Of a stretch of 6,977 nt of DNA, positions 1 through 5,245 are shown one piece after another. Origin of the DNA: an uncultured Oscillospiraceae bacterium (GTDB taxonomy: Bacteria; Bacillota; Clostridia; Oscillospirales; Oscillospiraceae). Under the pieces are notes generated by a model. The model was given only the letters and a program-made list of their open reading frames with translations. It did no database searches and was not told the DNA's origin. The position numbers and the translations under genes are program-made. The DNA is taken from contig CAJOCV010000092.1 of NCBI GenBank assembly GCA_905233785.1, positions 1 through 6,977 of the forward strand, in the 5' to 3' direction. Position 1 is the stretch's first letter; every line of letters begins with the position of its first letter.

Positions 1-381
1 AAAGAGAGTACTCCCCAGCAGCGGGAAAACTACGTAAACGAATGGTATCGGGAACGGCTGAAAGCGGAGATTGAGAAGCGACTGCCCAAATGGGAAACGC
101 TCACCAGTCTGCATTGCAGTAGTTGGCAGACAAAATACATGACGACCAAGTGGGGCACCTGCAACACAAAAACAGGCAAGATCTGGATCAATCTTCAATT
201 GGCAAAGAAACCGTTTGAGTGTCTTGATTATGTACTGCTCCATGAGCTTGCCCACCTCCGCGTGAAGGATCACGGGCCGGAGTTCACCGCTATCCTTGAT
301 GAGTTCATGCCCTACTGGCGCGATATTAGGAAAGAACTGAACGATAGCACTTTAGATTATCTGCCGGAAGCAGTTGAATAA
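1..381 (+). CDS. YgjP/DUF45-type zinc metallopeptidase, 3' part (partial)
   Basis: The reading frame is open from the first base and ends at TAA 379-381, giving 126 residues of a gene whose start lies left of the window; the Met at residue 47 is internal. The fragment has the hallmarks of the YgjP/DUF45 (SprT/M48-like) family: a WGTC motif at 51-54, then a HELAH zinc-binding motif at 81-85, with a third histidine at 91 in a D-H-G-P-E-F context. His81, His85 and His91 would bind zinc and Glu82 would be catalytic. The substrate of the family is not established. Stand-alone copies often lie beside type I restriction genes, especially hsdR, so one may lie to the left; that is inference. The gene ends just before a strong hairpin terminator. 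The family call is confident; the role is not. Confidence 0.88.
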   Translation, partial: KESTPQQRENYVNEWYRERLKAEIEKRLPKWETLTSLHCSSWQTKYMTTKWGTCNTKTGKIWINLQLAKKPFECLDYVLLHELAHLRVKDHGPEFTAILDEFMPYWRDIRKELNDSTLDYLPEAVE

Positions 382-391
382 GGCTCCGCAT

Positions 392-433
392 AAGAGGCCG
401 GGAGTGATGGATTTCAGTCACTCCCGGCCTCTT
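392..433. terminator. Shared bidirectional terminator hairpin
   Basis: A perfect 16-bp stem (392-407 with 418-433) encloses a 10-nt loop. It lies between the convergent stops of the metallopeptidase gene (381) and the DUF6809-like gene (442). The outer pairs are A/T (AAGAGG...CCTCTT), which gives a short U-rich tail on each strand. No long U-tract follows, so this is a structural call, and it probably serves both directions. Confidence 0.75.
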
Positions 434-441
434 GTATGATT

Positions 442-723
442 CTATATTTCCTTCATTTCGCCGTCTGTCAGCACATCCATCATAATCCTTGCGCCGAGCT
501 TGAAAGCGTAGCAGAACGTCTCACAATCGGTCAGCACAGTGACTTCCCGCTGCGCTGACATGTATTCTTCAAACTGTGCCTTCTGTCCTTCGGATAGCGT
601 ATCAGTCAGGGCATCTCCGGCTCTCACGACCTCGTTCAGCGCTCTGGCATACTGGCTGTTCTTTTTGAAGCTGCGCTCGCTGGGGCGTATTTCTCCGACA
701 TAGAAATCTTCCAATATCTGCAT
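442..723 (-). CDS. DUF6809-like small protein
   Basis: This 93-aa soluble, mostly helical protein has the layout of the DUF6809 family as I recall it. An N-terminal segment with E-I-R-P-S-E-R-S-F (residues 11-19) is followed by a middle helix rich in Glu/Gln and a C-terminal segment with F-K-L-G-A-R-I-M-M (74-82). It shows no catalytic motif, signal peptide or membrane segment. The function is unknown; relatives are frequent in Clostridia, often in mobile or accessory DNA. The ATG at 723 is preceded by a G-rich stretch (GAGGGGGGTGA), and the gene begins 13 nt after the tnpV stop, so it is the last gene of a three-gene operon that ends at the hairpin at 392-433. Family assignment is from memory of the motif pattern. 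Confidence 0.7.
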   Translation of the reverse strand: MQILEDFYVGEIRPSERSFKKNSQYARALNEVVRAGDALTDTLSEGQKAQFEEYMSAQREVTVLTDCETFCYAFKLGARIMMDVLTDGEMKEI

Positions 724-736
724 CCCGTCACCCCCC

Positions 737-1111
737 TCAACAGCAAATCAGCTCGTGGCATAAGATTTCCTCTGCCCTGTTCCGGATGCTGTTCATCCGT
801 CTGACCCATTCCATCTGCTTCTCAGCTTTCATCTGTTCCGTAACCCCCTCTGCTTTTGCCATCTGCCGGATCAGCAATTCAAACTGTTCGTTGACCTGTG
901 TATCGATGTTCAACAGGTAATCATACAACCTGCCGGTTGTCAGAAGATTGGTATAAGTCACGCGCCGGTTTTGCTGCAAACAGCGCAGGTGCCACCGGCC
1001 CCAGATGCCGACAGGAGGTAGCTCGGCTGCGTCTTCTCCGGCAATCAGATAATAGTCGCCCTGCAGCTCGTACCGCAAGCCGGTCTGTGCATCAGTCATA
1101 ATTCGTTCCAT
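737..1111 (-). CDS. tnpV: Transposon-encoded protein TnpV
   Basis: The 124-aa product matches the TnpV family, first named on clostridial Tn4451/Tn4453-type elements. Visible hallmarks are a P-V-G-I-W-G-R-W-H segment (33-41), T-Y-T-N-L-L-T-T-G-R-L (52-62), a central acidic helix, and a conserved C-terminal block with Q-M-E-W-V-R-R-M-N-S-I-R-N-R-A-E-E-I (99-116). It lacks transposase or recombinase catalytic residues, and its biochemical role is unknown; it is mainly a marker of conjugative or mobilizable DNA in Firmicutes. The ATG at 1111 was chosen because AAGGAGG lies 5 nt upstream; Met5 is a less well placed alternative. It starts 10 nt after the stop of the 48-aa gene and ends 13 nt before the DUF6809-like gene. 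Confidence 0.88.
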   Translation of the reverse strand: MERIMTDAQTGLRYELQGDYYLIAGEDAAELPPVGIWGRWHLRCLQQNRRVTYTNLLTTGRLYDYLLNIDTQVNEQFELLIRQMAKAEGVTEQMKAEKQMEWVRRMNSIRNRAEEILCHELICC

Positions 1112-1121
1112 TATGCCCTCC

Positions 1122-1268
1122 TTATCCCGCTATTTTCATGATGATCTCATTGACTGCATCGGTATATCTGCCCTGGGCGATCAGCTTGCTACGCAGGCTG
1201 TTCAACGCCAGCAGTACCATCCGCCATTCTGTTTCGATAAGATACAGGTATCGTTTCTTTACTCTCAT
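1122..1268 (-). CDS. 48-aa hypothetical protein, first gene of tnpV operon
   Basis: A 49-codon frame runs from ATG 1266-1268 to TAA 1122-1124. It encodes a basic, helical 48-residue protein starting MRVKKRYLYLIETEWRM and ending in NEIIMKIAG. A textbook ribosome binding site (AAAGGAGG) lies 9 nt before the ATG, and a promoter-like sequence lies just upstream at 1292-1321. The stop is followed within 10 nt by tnpV, whose Shine-Dalgarno overlaps this gene's end. These signals, rather than length, support it as real. I recognise no domain. Small basic proteins upstream of tnpV are something I recall from related elements, but no function is known. A regulatory or nucleic-acid-binding role would be guesswork. 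Confidence 0.72.
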   Translation of the reverse strand: MRVKKRYLYLIETEWRMVLLALNSLRSKLIAQGRYTDAVNEIIMKIAG

Positions 1269-1291
1269 ATCACTCGACCTCCTTTGATTTC

Positions 1292-1321
1292 ATTGTAGCG
1301 AGTGTTTTTCAGAAAGTCGAA
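1292..1321 (-). promoter_or_regulatory. Promoter of the 48-aa gene/tnpV/DUF6809-like operon
   Basis: On the minus strand, a -10 box TACAAT (1292-1297) follows a -35-like TTCGAC (1316-1321) after 18 bp. The AAAGGAGG of the 48-aa gene lies close downstream. It sits directly beyond the terminator at 1339-1376, so the operon is insulated from tRNA-Val transcription. Confidence 0.6.
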
Positions 1322-1333
1322 TGTGCGAAAAGT

Positions 1334-1376
1334 AAAAAAGCCCGGGAGATCTCAATACTGTGAGACCTTCCGGGCT
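1334..1376 (-). terminator. Rho-independent terminator downstream of tRNA-Val
   Basis: Reading the minus strand, AGCCCGG... pairs across 1339-1354 and 1361-1376 with a 6-nt loop (one A/C mismatch on one strand, otherwise Watson-Crick or G-U). The stem is followed by six T (complement of 1334-1339). The tail is only on the minus strand, so it ends transcription coming from tRNA-Val. Confidence 0.8.
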
Positions 1377-1414
1377 GTATGTATTACAGGTTTTCGATAT
1401 CTTCCAGAGAAACA

Positions 1415-1458
1415 AGAAATCCGAACGCCGTACTCATCAGAACGAAGTTCGGATTTCT
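1415..1458 (-). terminator. Hairpin just 3' of tRNA-Val
   Basis: A perfect 12-bp inverted repeat (1415-1426 with 1447-1458) flanks a 20-nt loop. It begins 6 nt after the CCA end of tRNA-Val and is followed on the minus strand by the weak tail TTGTTTCTC. It may be a first terminator or a 3'-end processing structure ahead of the stronger terminator at 1334-1376. Confidence 0.5.
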
Positions 1459-1464
1459 CAAGTG

Positions 1465-1541
1465 TGGTGGAGAGTGGCGGACTCGAACCGTCGACCTTCC
1501 GCGTGTGAGGCGGACGCTCTAACCAGCTGAGCTAACCCTCC
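1465..1541 (-). tRNA. tRNA-Val (CAC)
   Basis: The 77-nt cloverleaf folds with acceptor GGAGGGT/ACTCTCC, D-stem GCTC/GAGC, anticodon stem TCCGC/GCGGA, loop CTCACAC and T-loop TTCGAGT. Anticodon CAC reads the valine codon GTG. The CCA end is encoded (complement of 1465-1467). One T-stem pair (50-64) is A/C and one acceptor pair is G-U, both involving the 3' part of the gene. The gene has its own promoter at 1553-1581. Its 3' end faces the mobile-type gene block, the usual attachment position for tyrosine-recombinase elements. Confidence 0.92.
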
Positions 1542-1552
1542 AAAGCTTACTT

Positions 1553-1581
1553 ATGATAACATATCTTTTCAGAGATTTCAA
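1553..1581 (-). promoter_or_regulatory. Promoter of tRNA-Val
   Basis: On the minus strand, TTGAAA (1576-1581) and TATCAT (1553-1558) are separated by exactly 17 bp, with the tRNA starting 11 nt beyond the -10 box. The DNA upstream is strongly A/T-rich with runs of T, resembling an UP element. It forms a divergent pair with the tRNA-Met promoter. Confidence 0.75.
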
Positions 1582-1628
1582 GAGGTTTTTTAAATTTTCT
1601 CAAAAAACAAAAAAATCAAAATTTCCTG

Positions 1629-1657
1629 TTGACAAGTTGCTTCTTGTCTGCTAAAAT
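1629..1657 (+). promoter_or_regulatory. Promoter of tRNA-Met/tRNA-Glu
   Basis: A consensus -35 TTGACA (1629-1634) and a near-consensus -10 TAAAAT (1652-1657) have 17-bp spacing. The A-rich tract just upstream (about 1600-1622) could act as an UP element. The tRNA-Met begins about 30 nt downstream, leaving a short 5' leader. Confidence 0.85.
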
Positions 1658-1687
1658 CCATACTGTTCTGTAAAGAATGAATCCTAT

Positions 1688-1764
1688 GGCGGCATAGCTC
1701 AGTTGGCTAGAGCATGCGGTTCATACCCGCAGTGTCCCCGGTTCGAATCCAGGTGCCGCTACCA
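1688..1764 (+). tRNA. tRNA-Met (CAT), elongator type
   Basis: The 77-nt cloverleaf has acceptor GGCGGCA/TGCCGCT, D-stem GCTC/GAGC, anticodon stem TGCGG/CCGCA, loop TTCATAC (anticodon CAT), T-loop TTCGAAT and an encoded CCA. It is not the initiator: the anticodon stem lacks the three G-C pairs and position 1-72 is a G-U pair rather than a C/A mismatch. A lysidine-modified tRNA-Ile(CAT) cannot be fully excluded, but the sequence looks like clostridial elongator Met. T-stem pair 51-63 is C/A. Confidence 0.9.
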
Positions 1765-1796
1765 AAAGGCGCAGCTTTATTGTCTGCTGCGCCTTT
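1765..1796 (+). terminator. Hairpin between tRNA-Met and tRNA-Glu
   Basis: A perfect 11-bp stem (1765-1775 with 1786-1796) with a 10-nt loop starts at the base after the tRNA-Met CCA. Only a short T-rich tail (TTTCTTAT) follows before tRNA-Glu. No promoter is visible between the two tRNAs, so it may be a partial terminator or a processing hairpin within one transcript. Confidence 0.5.
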
Positions 1797-1801
1797 CTTA
1801 T

Positions 1802-1876
1802 GGCCCGTTGGTCAAGTGGTTAAGACACCGCCCTTTCACGGCGGTAACATGGGTTCGAGTCCCGTACGGGTCACCA
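1802..1876 (+). tRNA. tRNA-Glu (TTC)
   Basis: The 75-nt cloverleaf has acceptor GGCCCGT/ACGGGTC, anticodon stem CCGCC/GGCGG, loop CTTTCAC (anticodon TTC), T-arm ATGGG-TTCGAGT-CCCGT and an encoded CCA. It lies 37 nt after tRNA-Met and very probably shares its promoter. Confidence 0.95.
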
Positions 1877-1877
1877 C

Positions 1878-1907
1878 AAAGCAGCTCACCGCCCGGTGGG
1901 CTGTTTT
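1878..1907 (+). terminator. Rho-independent terminator after tRNA-Glu
   Basis: A 13-bp stem (1878-1890 with 1895-1907, two G-U pairs) closes on a GCCC loop. Its 3' edge contains TTTT and is followed by GCTTTAT. It starts one base after the tRNA end and finishes only 22 nt before the ATG of the next gene. Confidence 0.7.
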
Positions 1908-1929
1908 GCTTTATACAGGAGGCAGACAT

Positions 1930-2214
1930 ATGACACCCAAAGAAAAGCTCCCGCCGCTTGTGCTGGAGGATATTGAGCGCTATCAGAGCTATCACTGGAA
2001 GCCCGGTATGATCGAGGACATTGTCTACCGCCGGCACGGGCTTCGCGTTACGAAAAACTGCCTGAAGGCGCTCGCAGAGGATAAGCCCTGCCCCGGGCGC
2101 TGTACGGAACACTGCTGGGCACAGGGCGCGGCGCCCGCCGTTCCGGCGCTGGAGGCGAAGTGGACAAAGCCCATCCCGCAGAGCACGATCGACGACTACC
2201 TGCGAAAGCGCTGA
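1930..2214 (+). CDS. 94-aa hypothetical protein with Cys motif
   Basis: The ATG at 1930 is chosen because AGGAGG (1917-1922) lies 7 nt upstream; the same frame continues upstream through both tRNA genes and that part is not coding. The 94-residue product is soluble. It has a W-K-P-G-M-I-E-D-I-V-Y-R-R-H-G segment (23-37) that could be a small helix-turn-helix-like region, then C44 and an evenly spaced trio C54, C58, C62 (C-P-G-R-C-T-E-H-C) that could bind a metal. The C-terminus is basic and proline-containing (K-P-I-P-Q-S-T-I-D-D-Y). I do not recognise the family. A bidirectional hairpin follows the stop. There is almost no room for a private promoter after the tRNA-Glu terminator, so expression may depend on read-through. 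Confidence 0.68.
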   Translation: MTPKEKLPPLVLEDIERYQSYHWKPGMIEDIVYRRHGLRVTKNCLKALAEDKPCPGRCTEHCWAQGAAPAVPALEAKWTKPIPQSTIDDYLRKR

Positions 2215-2249
2215 TGTCCGCGTTTCCATAAACAACACGGTTCCAAAAA

Positions 2250-2291
2250 GAGGGGCTGTGAAGAAAGTTCTTCTTCACAGCCTCGGCTTTT
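2250..2291. terminator. Bidirectional terminator hairpin
   Basis: A perfect 12-bp stem (2254-2265 with 2271-2282) with a 5-nt loop extends by G-U and G-C pairs. On the plus strand it is followed by GGCTTTTG; on the minus strand by CCCCTCTTTTTGG. It lies between the convergent stops of the 94-aa gene (2214) and the flavoprotein gene (2305) and serves both. Confidence 0.8.
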
Positions 2292-2304
2292 GTTCCCTGG
2301 GGAA

Positions 2305-4914
2305 TCAGGCCTGCTTCTGTTTGCGGATCTGGATGTTGCGCTCACGGTTGGCGATGAACTGCGGCAGCACCTTGGGGCGGTCGAAGTAGTCGATGCTCTC
2401 CTCGAAGCTGCGCTTCCTGAGGTGGATGGCGTCAAACTTGCAGCGGGTGGTGCACACACCGCAGCCCAAGCACTTGTTCGGATCGACAAAGGAGGAGCCA
2501 CAGCCGAGGCAGCGGGCGGTCTCCGCCTTGAGCTGCTCCTCGGTGAAGGTCTTGCGGTCGTCCTTGAAGCTTCCGGCCTTGCTCTCGTCCTTCGCGGGCA
2601 GCTGACGCGGCGCGGGATCGGCGCTGCGCTTGACGGCGTCGAAGTTCACGTTCTCCATGTCGAAGGCGCGGTAAGTGAGGCGGTCACGCCCGATGGTGAG
2701 GCTCTGACCGGGCTGGACAAAGCGGTGGATGGAGATGGCGGCCTGCTTGCCCTGGGCGATCGCGTCAATGGCAAACTTGGGGCCGGTGTACACGTCGCCG
2801 CCGACGAAGATGTCGGGCTGGGCGGTCTGGTAGGTGACGGCGTCGGCCTCGATGCGGCCCTTCTCATCCACCTTCGCTGCGCCGAGATCGAGGCCGCTCA
2901 GATCAATGCGCTGACCCACGGCGGCGAGCACCGTGTCGCACGCGATGCGCTTGTCCCCCTCGCAGAGAAGCGCCGTGACCTTGCCGCCCTCGCCCCCGAT
3001 AGAGACGGGCTTATGCTCGAAGAGAAACTGCACGCCCTCTTCCTTCGCCTCCGCGACCTCGGCGGGATCGGCGGGCATATCGCTCTCCTTGCGGCGGTAG
3101 GCGACCGTGACCTCCGCGCCGAGGCGAGCCGCCGCGCGCGCCACATCCATGGCCACGTTGCCGCCGCCGATGACGACGGCCTTCTTGCCGAGATAGGGAC
3201 GCGCGCCGCCGTTGACCTCGCGCAAAAAGTCGATGCCGCCCCAGACGCCCTCAAGCTCCTCTCCGGGGATGCCGAGGGAGGCGGACTTCTGCGCGCCGAC
3301 GGCGAGATAGATCGCGTCAAAGCCCTGTTCGCGCAGCTGCTGGATCGTCACGTCCTTGCCGATCTCCACACCGCAGCGGAAGATCACGCCGAGCTCCTTG
3401 AGTACGTCGATTTCCGCATCCAGCACGTTGCGCTCGAGGCGGAAGGAGGGGATGCCGTAGCGCAGCATACCGCCGGGCAGCTCGTTTTTGTCGAAGACGG
3501 TGACCTTGTAGTTGTCGCTTGCCAAAAAGTAGGCGCAGCTCAAGCCAGCGGGGCCTGCGCCGATGACGGCGATCTTCTTGTCGCTGAAATCGTAGAGCTT
3601 CTTGGGGATGAAGCGGGTGTCGCGCGCAAGCTCCTTTTCCGCGATGAATTTCTTCACCTCGTCGATGGCGACGGCGCGATCGAGATTGCCGCGGGTGCAG
3701 ACCTCCTCGCACTTGCGGTTGCAGATGCGGCCGCAAACGGCGGGCAGGGGATTTTCCTTCTTAATGAGCTCCAGCGCTTCAAGGTAGCGACCCTGGGCGG
3801 CGAGCTTTAAGTAGCCCTGCACGGCGATGTGCGCGGGACATGCGCTCTTGCAGGGAGAGGTGCCCTCGGGGGCGATGTACTCACGGTTCGTGCGGTGCTC
3901 GGGATTCCAGTGTTCCGGCGTCCACTCGATGTCGTCCGGCAGCTCGTGGGGCTTGTGTTCAATGGGCGTGACGGCGCAGAGCTTCTGCCCCATCTGGATG
4001 GCGTTGTTGGCGCAGCGGTCGGTGCACTGGCCGCAGGCTACGCATTTTTCGTGGTCGATCTCGGCCACATAGTTGCTCTTGGAGGCGGAGGGGGTGTTGT
4101 AGTACTGCGTCATGCCCAGCGCAAGGCAGCTTTCCGGCATGCAGTTGCAGATGGCAAAGGTCTCGCCCTGGTGGAGCGTCGTGATCTGGTGGACGCAGCC
4201 GCGCTCGTCGCACTTCTGAATGAGCGCCTTGGCCTCGGCCACGGTGCAGGGGCGACCCTTGCCGGTGCGGTTGAACATGTCGCCCACATGCCCCATGAAG
4301 ATGCACAGCCCCTCGTCCAGATCGCCGCTGCCCTCGCCCATGAGCTTGCGCACCCGGCGGCACTGGCAGGGTGTGATGCTCAGATGCCCCTCGTTGTCTT
4401 CGATATACTTGCTGCAGCGCTCGTTGTCGATCTTCTGGGCGTCGGCGGGGATGGCGCTCTCAATGGGGATGACGCGCATGATGCCCGCGCCCATCGGGGT
4501 GTTCGGCGCGTGCTCGATCTGGCTTGTGGTGGCGTGCTGATGGAAGGCGTAGGCGATCTCGGGGTGCTTGAGGCAGAACTTCTCGTTGATGAGCAGAAAT
4601 TCAAACACGCCGGGGGTGTAGGGCGGCAGCAGGTAGATCTCCAGCCCCACCTTGGGCACGACGACCTGTACCACCAAACCGATGTCGGTGATCTCATGCA
4701 GCACCTCGCGGGTGCGCTTGACGGAGAGCCCGGCCTTCTTGGCGATGATGGGGACGAAGGCGGGCTTCATGCTGGTCATGGCGAGCATCACGCTGATCTG
4801 TTCGTCGGTGATCCACTGCTCAAACACGCGGTACTCCGCGCAGTCGGGCGTGATCTTGTAGTGCCCGTCGTTGATCTTCTCACAGAGCTTGATCAGATTC
4901 TCTCTAACTTCCAA
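2305..4914 (-). CDS. GltD/NfnB-like FAD/NAD(P) oxidoreductase fused to ferredoxin modules
   Basis: The 869-aa cytoplasmic iron-sulfur flavoprotein probably moves electrons between NAD(P)H and ferredoxin-type centres. Domains in order: an HTH-like segment (about 35-100, with I-A-K-K-A-G-L-S near 57-64); a Cys-rich region (C183, C185, C204, C223, C235, C240, C256, C258, C263); a [4Fe-4S] ferredoxin motif (C291, C294, C297, C301); a GltD-type N-terminal cluster domain (C355, C359, C394, C398, C402, C406); an FAD Rossmann motif I-G-A-G-P-A-G (451-457); an NAD(P) motif I-G-G-G-N-V-A (582-588); a G-G-D-V flavin motif (705-708); and a C-terminal ferredoxin (C802, C805, then C815, C818, C821, C825). 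The start is TTG, with GGAGGGA 6 nt upstream (4921-4927) and no in-frame ATG nearby. Typical GltD/NfnB proteins are about 450-500 aa; the extra length is the N-terminal module and the second ferredoxin. No GltB or NfnA partner is visible. The exact substrate is not known. Confidence 0.85.
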   Translation of the reverse strand: MEVRENLIKLCEKINDGHYKITPDCAEYRVFEQWITDEQISVMLAMTSMKPAFVPIIAKKAGLSVKRTREVLHEITDIGLVVQVVVPKVGLEIYLLPPYTPGVFEFLLINEKFCLKHPEIAYAFHQHATTSQIEHAPNTPMGAGIMRVIPIESAIPADAQKIDNERCSKYIEDNEGHLSITPCQCRRVRKLMGEGSGDLDEGLCIFMGHVGDMFNRTGKGRPCTVAEAKALIQKCDERGCVHQITTLHQGETFAICNCMPESCLALGMTQYYNTPSASKSNYVAEIDHEKCVACGQCTDRCANNAIQMGQKLCAVTPIEHKPHELPDDIEWTPEHWNPEHRTNREYIAPEGTSPCKSACPAHIAVQGYLKLAAQGRYLEALELIKKENPLPAVCGRICNRKCEEVCTRGNLDRAVAIDEVKKFIAEKELARDTRFIPKKLYDFSDKKIAVIGAGPAGLSCAYFLASDNYKVTVFDKNELPGGMLRYGIPSFRLERNVLDAEIDVLKELGVIFRCGVEIGKDVTIQQLREQGFDAIYLAVGAQKSASLGIPGEELEGVWGGIDFLREVNGGARPYLGKKAVVIGGGNVAMDVARAAARLGAEVTVAYRRKESDMPADPAEVAEAKEEGVQFLFEHKPVSIGGEGGKVTALLCEGDKRIACDTVLAAVGQRIDLSGLDLGAAKVDEKGRIEADAVTYQTAQPDIFVGGDVYTGPKFAIDAIAQGKQAAISIHRFVQPGQSLTIGRDRLTYRAFDMENVNFDAVKRSADPAPRQLPAKDESKAGSFKDDRKTFTEEQLKAETARCLGCGSSFVDPNKCLGCGVCTTRCKFDAIHLRKRSFEESIDYFDRPKVLPQFIANRERNIQIRKQKQA

Positions 4915-4920
4915 AGCGTT

Positions 4921-4927
4921 TCCCTCC
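4921..4927 (-). promoter_or_regulatory. Ribosome binding site fixing a TTG start
   Basis: GGAGGGA on the minus strand lies 6 nt before the TTG of the flavoprotein gene. It decides the start, because no ATG or GTG is equally well placed. Confidence 0.75.
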
Positions 4928-4953
4928 AGAAATGGCCTGTTTGGTCAGGCTCT

Positions 4954-5178
4954 TTATTCGTTCGGATTTGCGCGCACGACCTTGCCGATGTTCCAGAGAT
5001 GCGCGGCCTTCTTCGCGGCCTCAAAGCGCCCCTCCGGTGTGTGAAATTCAAAAGCCGCGGTCTGCGAGCCGCAGTCCATGCATATGGCGTACCAGCACCA
5101 GCCGTTCTCCTCCTCAAGGAGCCCCGCCCCGCCGCAGAAGGGGCAGTCCTGCAGGATCAGTTCTTCGTGGATGTTCAA
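4954..5178 (-). CDS. Lar-like small zinc-ribbon protein
   Basis: The 74-residue protein carries a zinc-ribbon signature: C-P-F-C-G-G (12-17), an aromatic stretch with W27-C28-W29-Y30, C-M-D-C-G (33-37), and a C-terminal A-A-H-L-W-N (58-63). This order of CPFCGG, CxxCG and a terminal WN matches the Lar (restriction alleviation) family and its many uncharacterised relatives in phages and Firmicutes. Zinc binding by C12, C15, C33 and C36 is likely; anti-restriction activity is not implied by the fold alone. The start is TTG at 5178, with GGAGG 8 nt upstream (5187-5191). It lies 39 nt ahead of the flavoprotein gene on the same strand, so the two are probably co-transcribed from promoters in the hairpin-rich region 5210-5350. 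Confidence 0.75.
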   Translation of the reverse strand: MNIHEELILQDCPFCGGAGLLEEENGWCWYAICMDCGSQTAAFEFHTPEGRFEAAKKAAHLWNIGKVVRANPNE

Positions 5179-5209
5179 GCTGCTTTCCTCCCAGTATAGA
5201 ATTTAAGTT

Positions 5210-5218
5210 ATTATAGCA
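5210..5218 (-). promoter_or_regulatory. Extended -10 promoter of the minus-strand pair
   Basis: The minus strand reads TGCTATAAT (5218 to 5210), a perfect extended -10 box, about 32 nt before the TTG of the Lar-like gene. No good -35 lies 16-18 bp upstream, since that DNA is the palindrome at 5213-5241, which overlaps the promoter. A second candidate, TGATATAAT (5330-5322) with TTGTGT 17 bp upstream, lies at the edge of the palindrome at 5299-5328. Confidence 0.6.
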
Positions 5219-5241
5219 TAAGCCCAGCGGGCTTATGCTAT
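5213..5241. repeat. Palindrome H1 in divergent region
   Basis: Perfect 13-bp arms (5213-5225 ATAGCATAAGCCC, and 5229-5241) enclose a 3-nt loop. It overlaps the extended -10 box of the minus-strand operon, so it may be an operator or a repeat that carries the promoter. It is homologous to H3 at 5299-5328. Confidence 0.85.
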
Positions 5242-5245
5242 CATT

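Noticed and set aside
1..381. A complete 80-aa protein starting at ATG 139
   Set aside because: The frame is open to the left edge and the upstream residues fit the YgjP family, so the ATG is internal to a longer, truncated gene.
898..1298. Plus-strand frames opposite tnpV and the 48-aa gene
   Set aside because: They are shadows of the minus-strand operon, which has ribosome binding sites, a promoter and family matches.
1302..1508. 68-aa plus-strand frame
   Set aside because: It spans a terminator, a hairpin and the tRNA-Val gene, and has no convincing ribosome binding site.
1714..1929. N-terminal extension of the 94-aa protein's frame and overlapping frames
   Set aside because: This stretch is occupied by tRNA-Met, tRNA-Glu and their hairpins; the ribosome binding site supports a start at 1930.
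2290..5199. Two long plus-strand frames (2290-3810 and 3829-5199) opposite the flavoprotein
   Set aside because: They are antisense shadows caused by GC-rich codon use of the 869-aa gene. They have Ala/Gly/Asp/Leu-rich composition with no recognisable motif, while the minus strand has full Fe-S, FAD and NAD(P) signatures.
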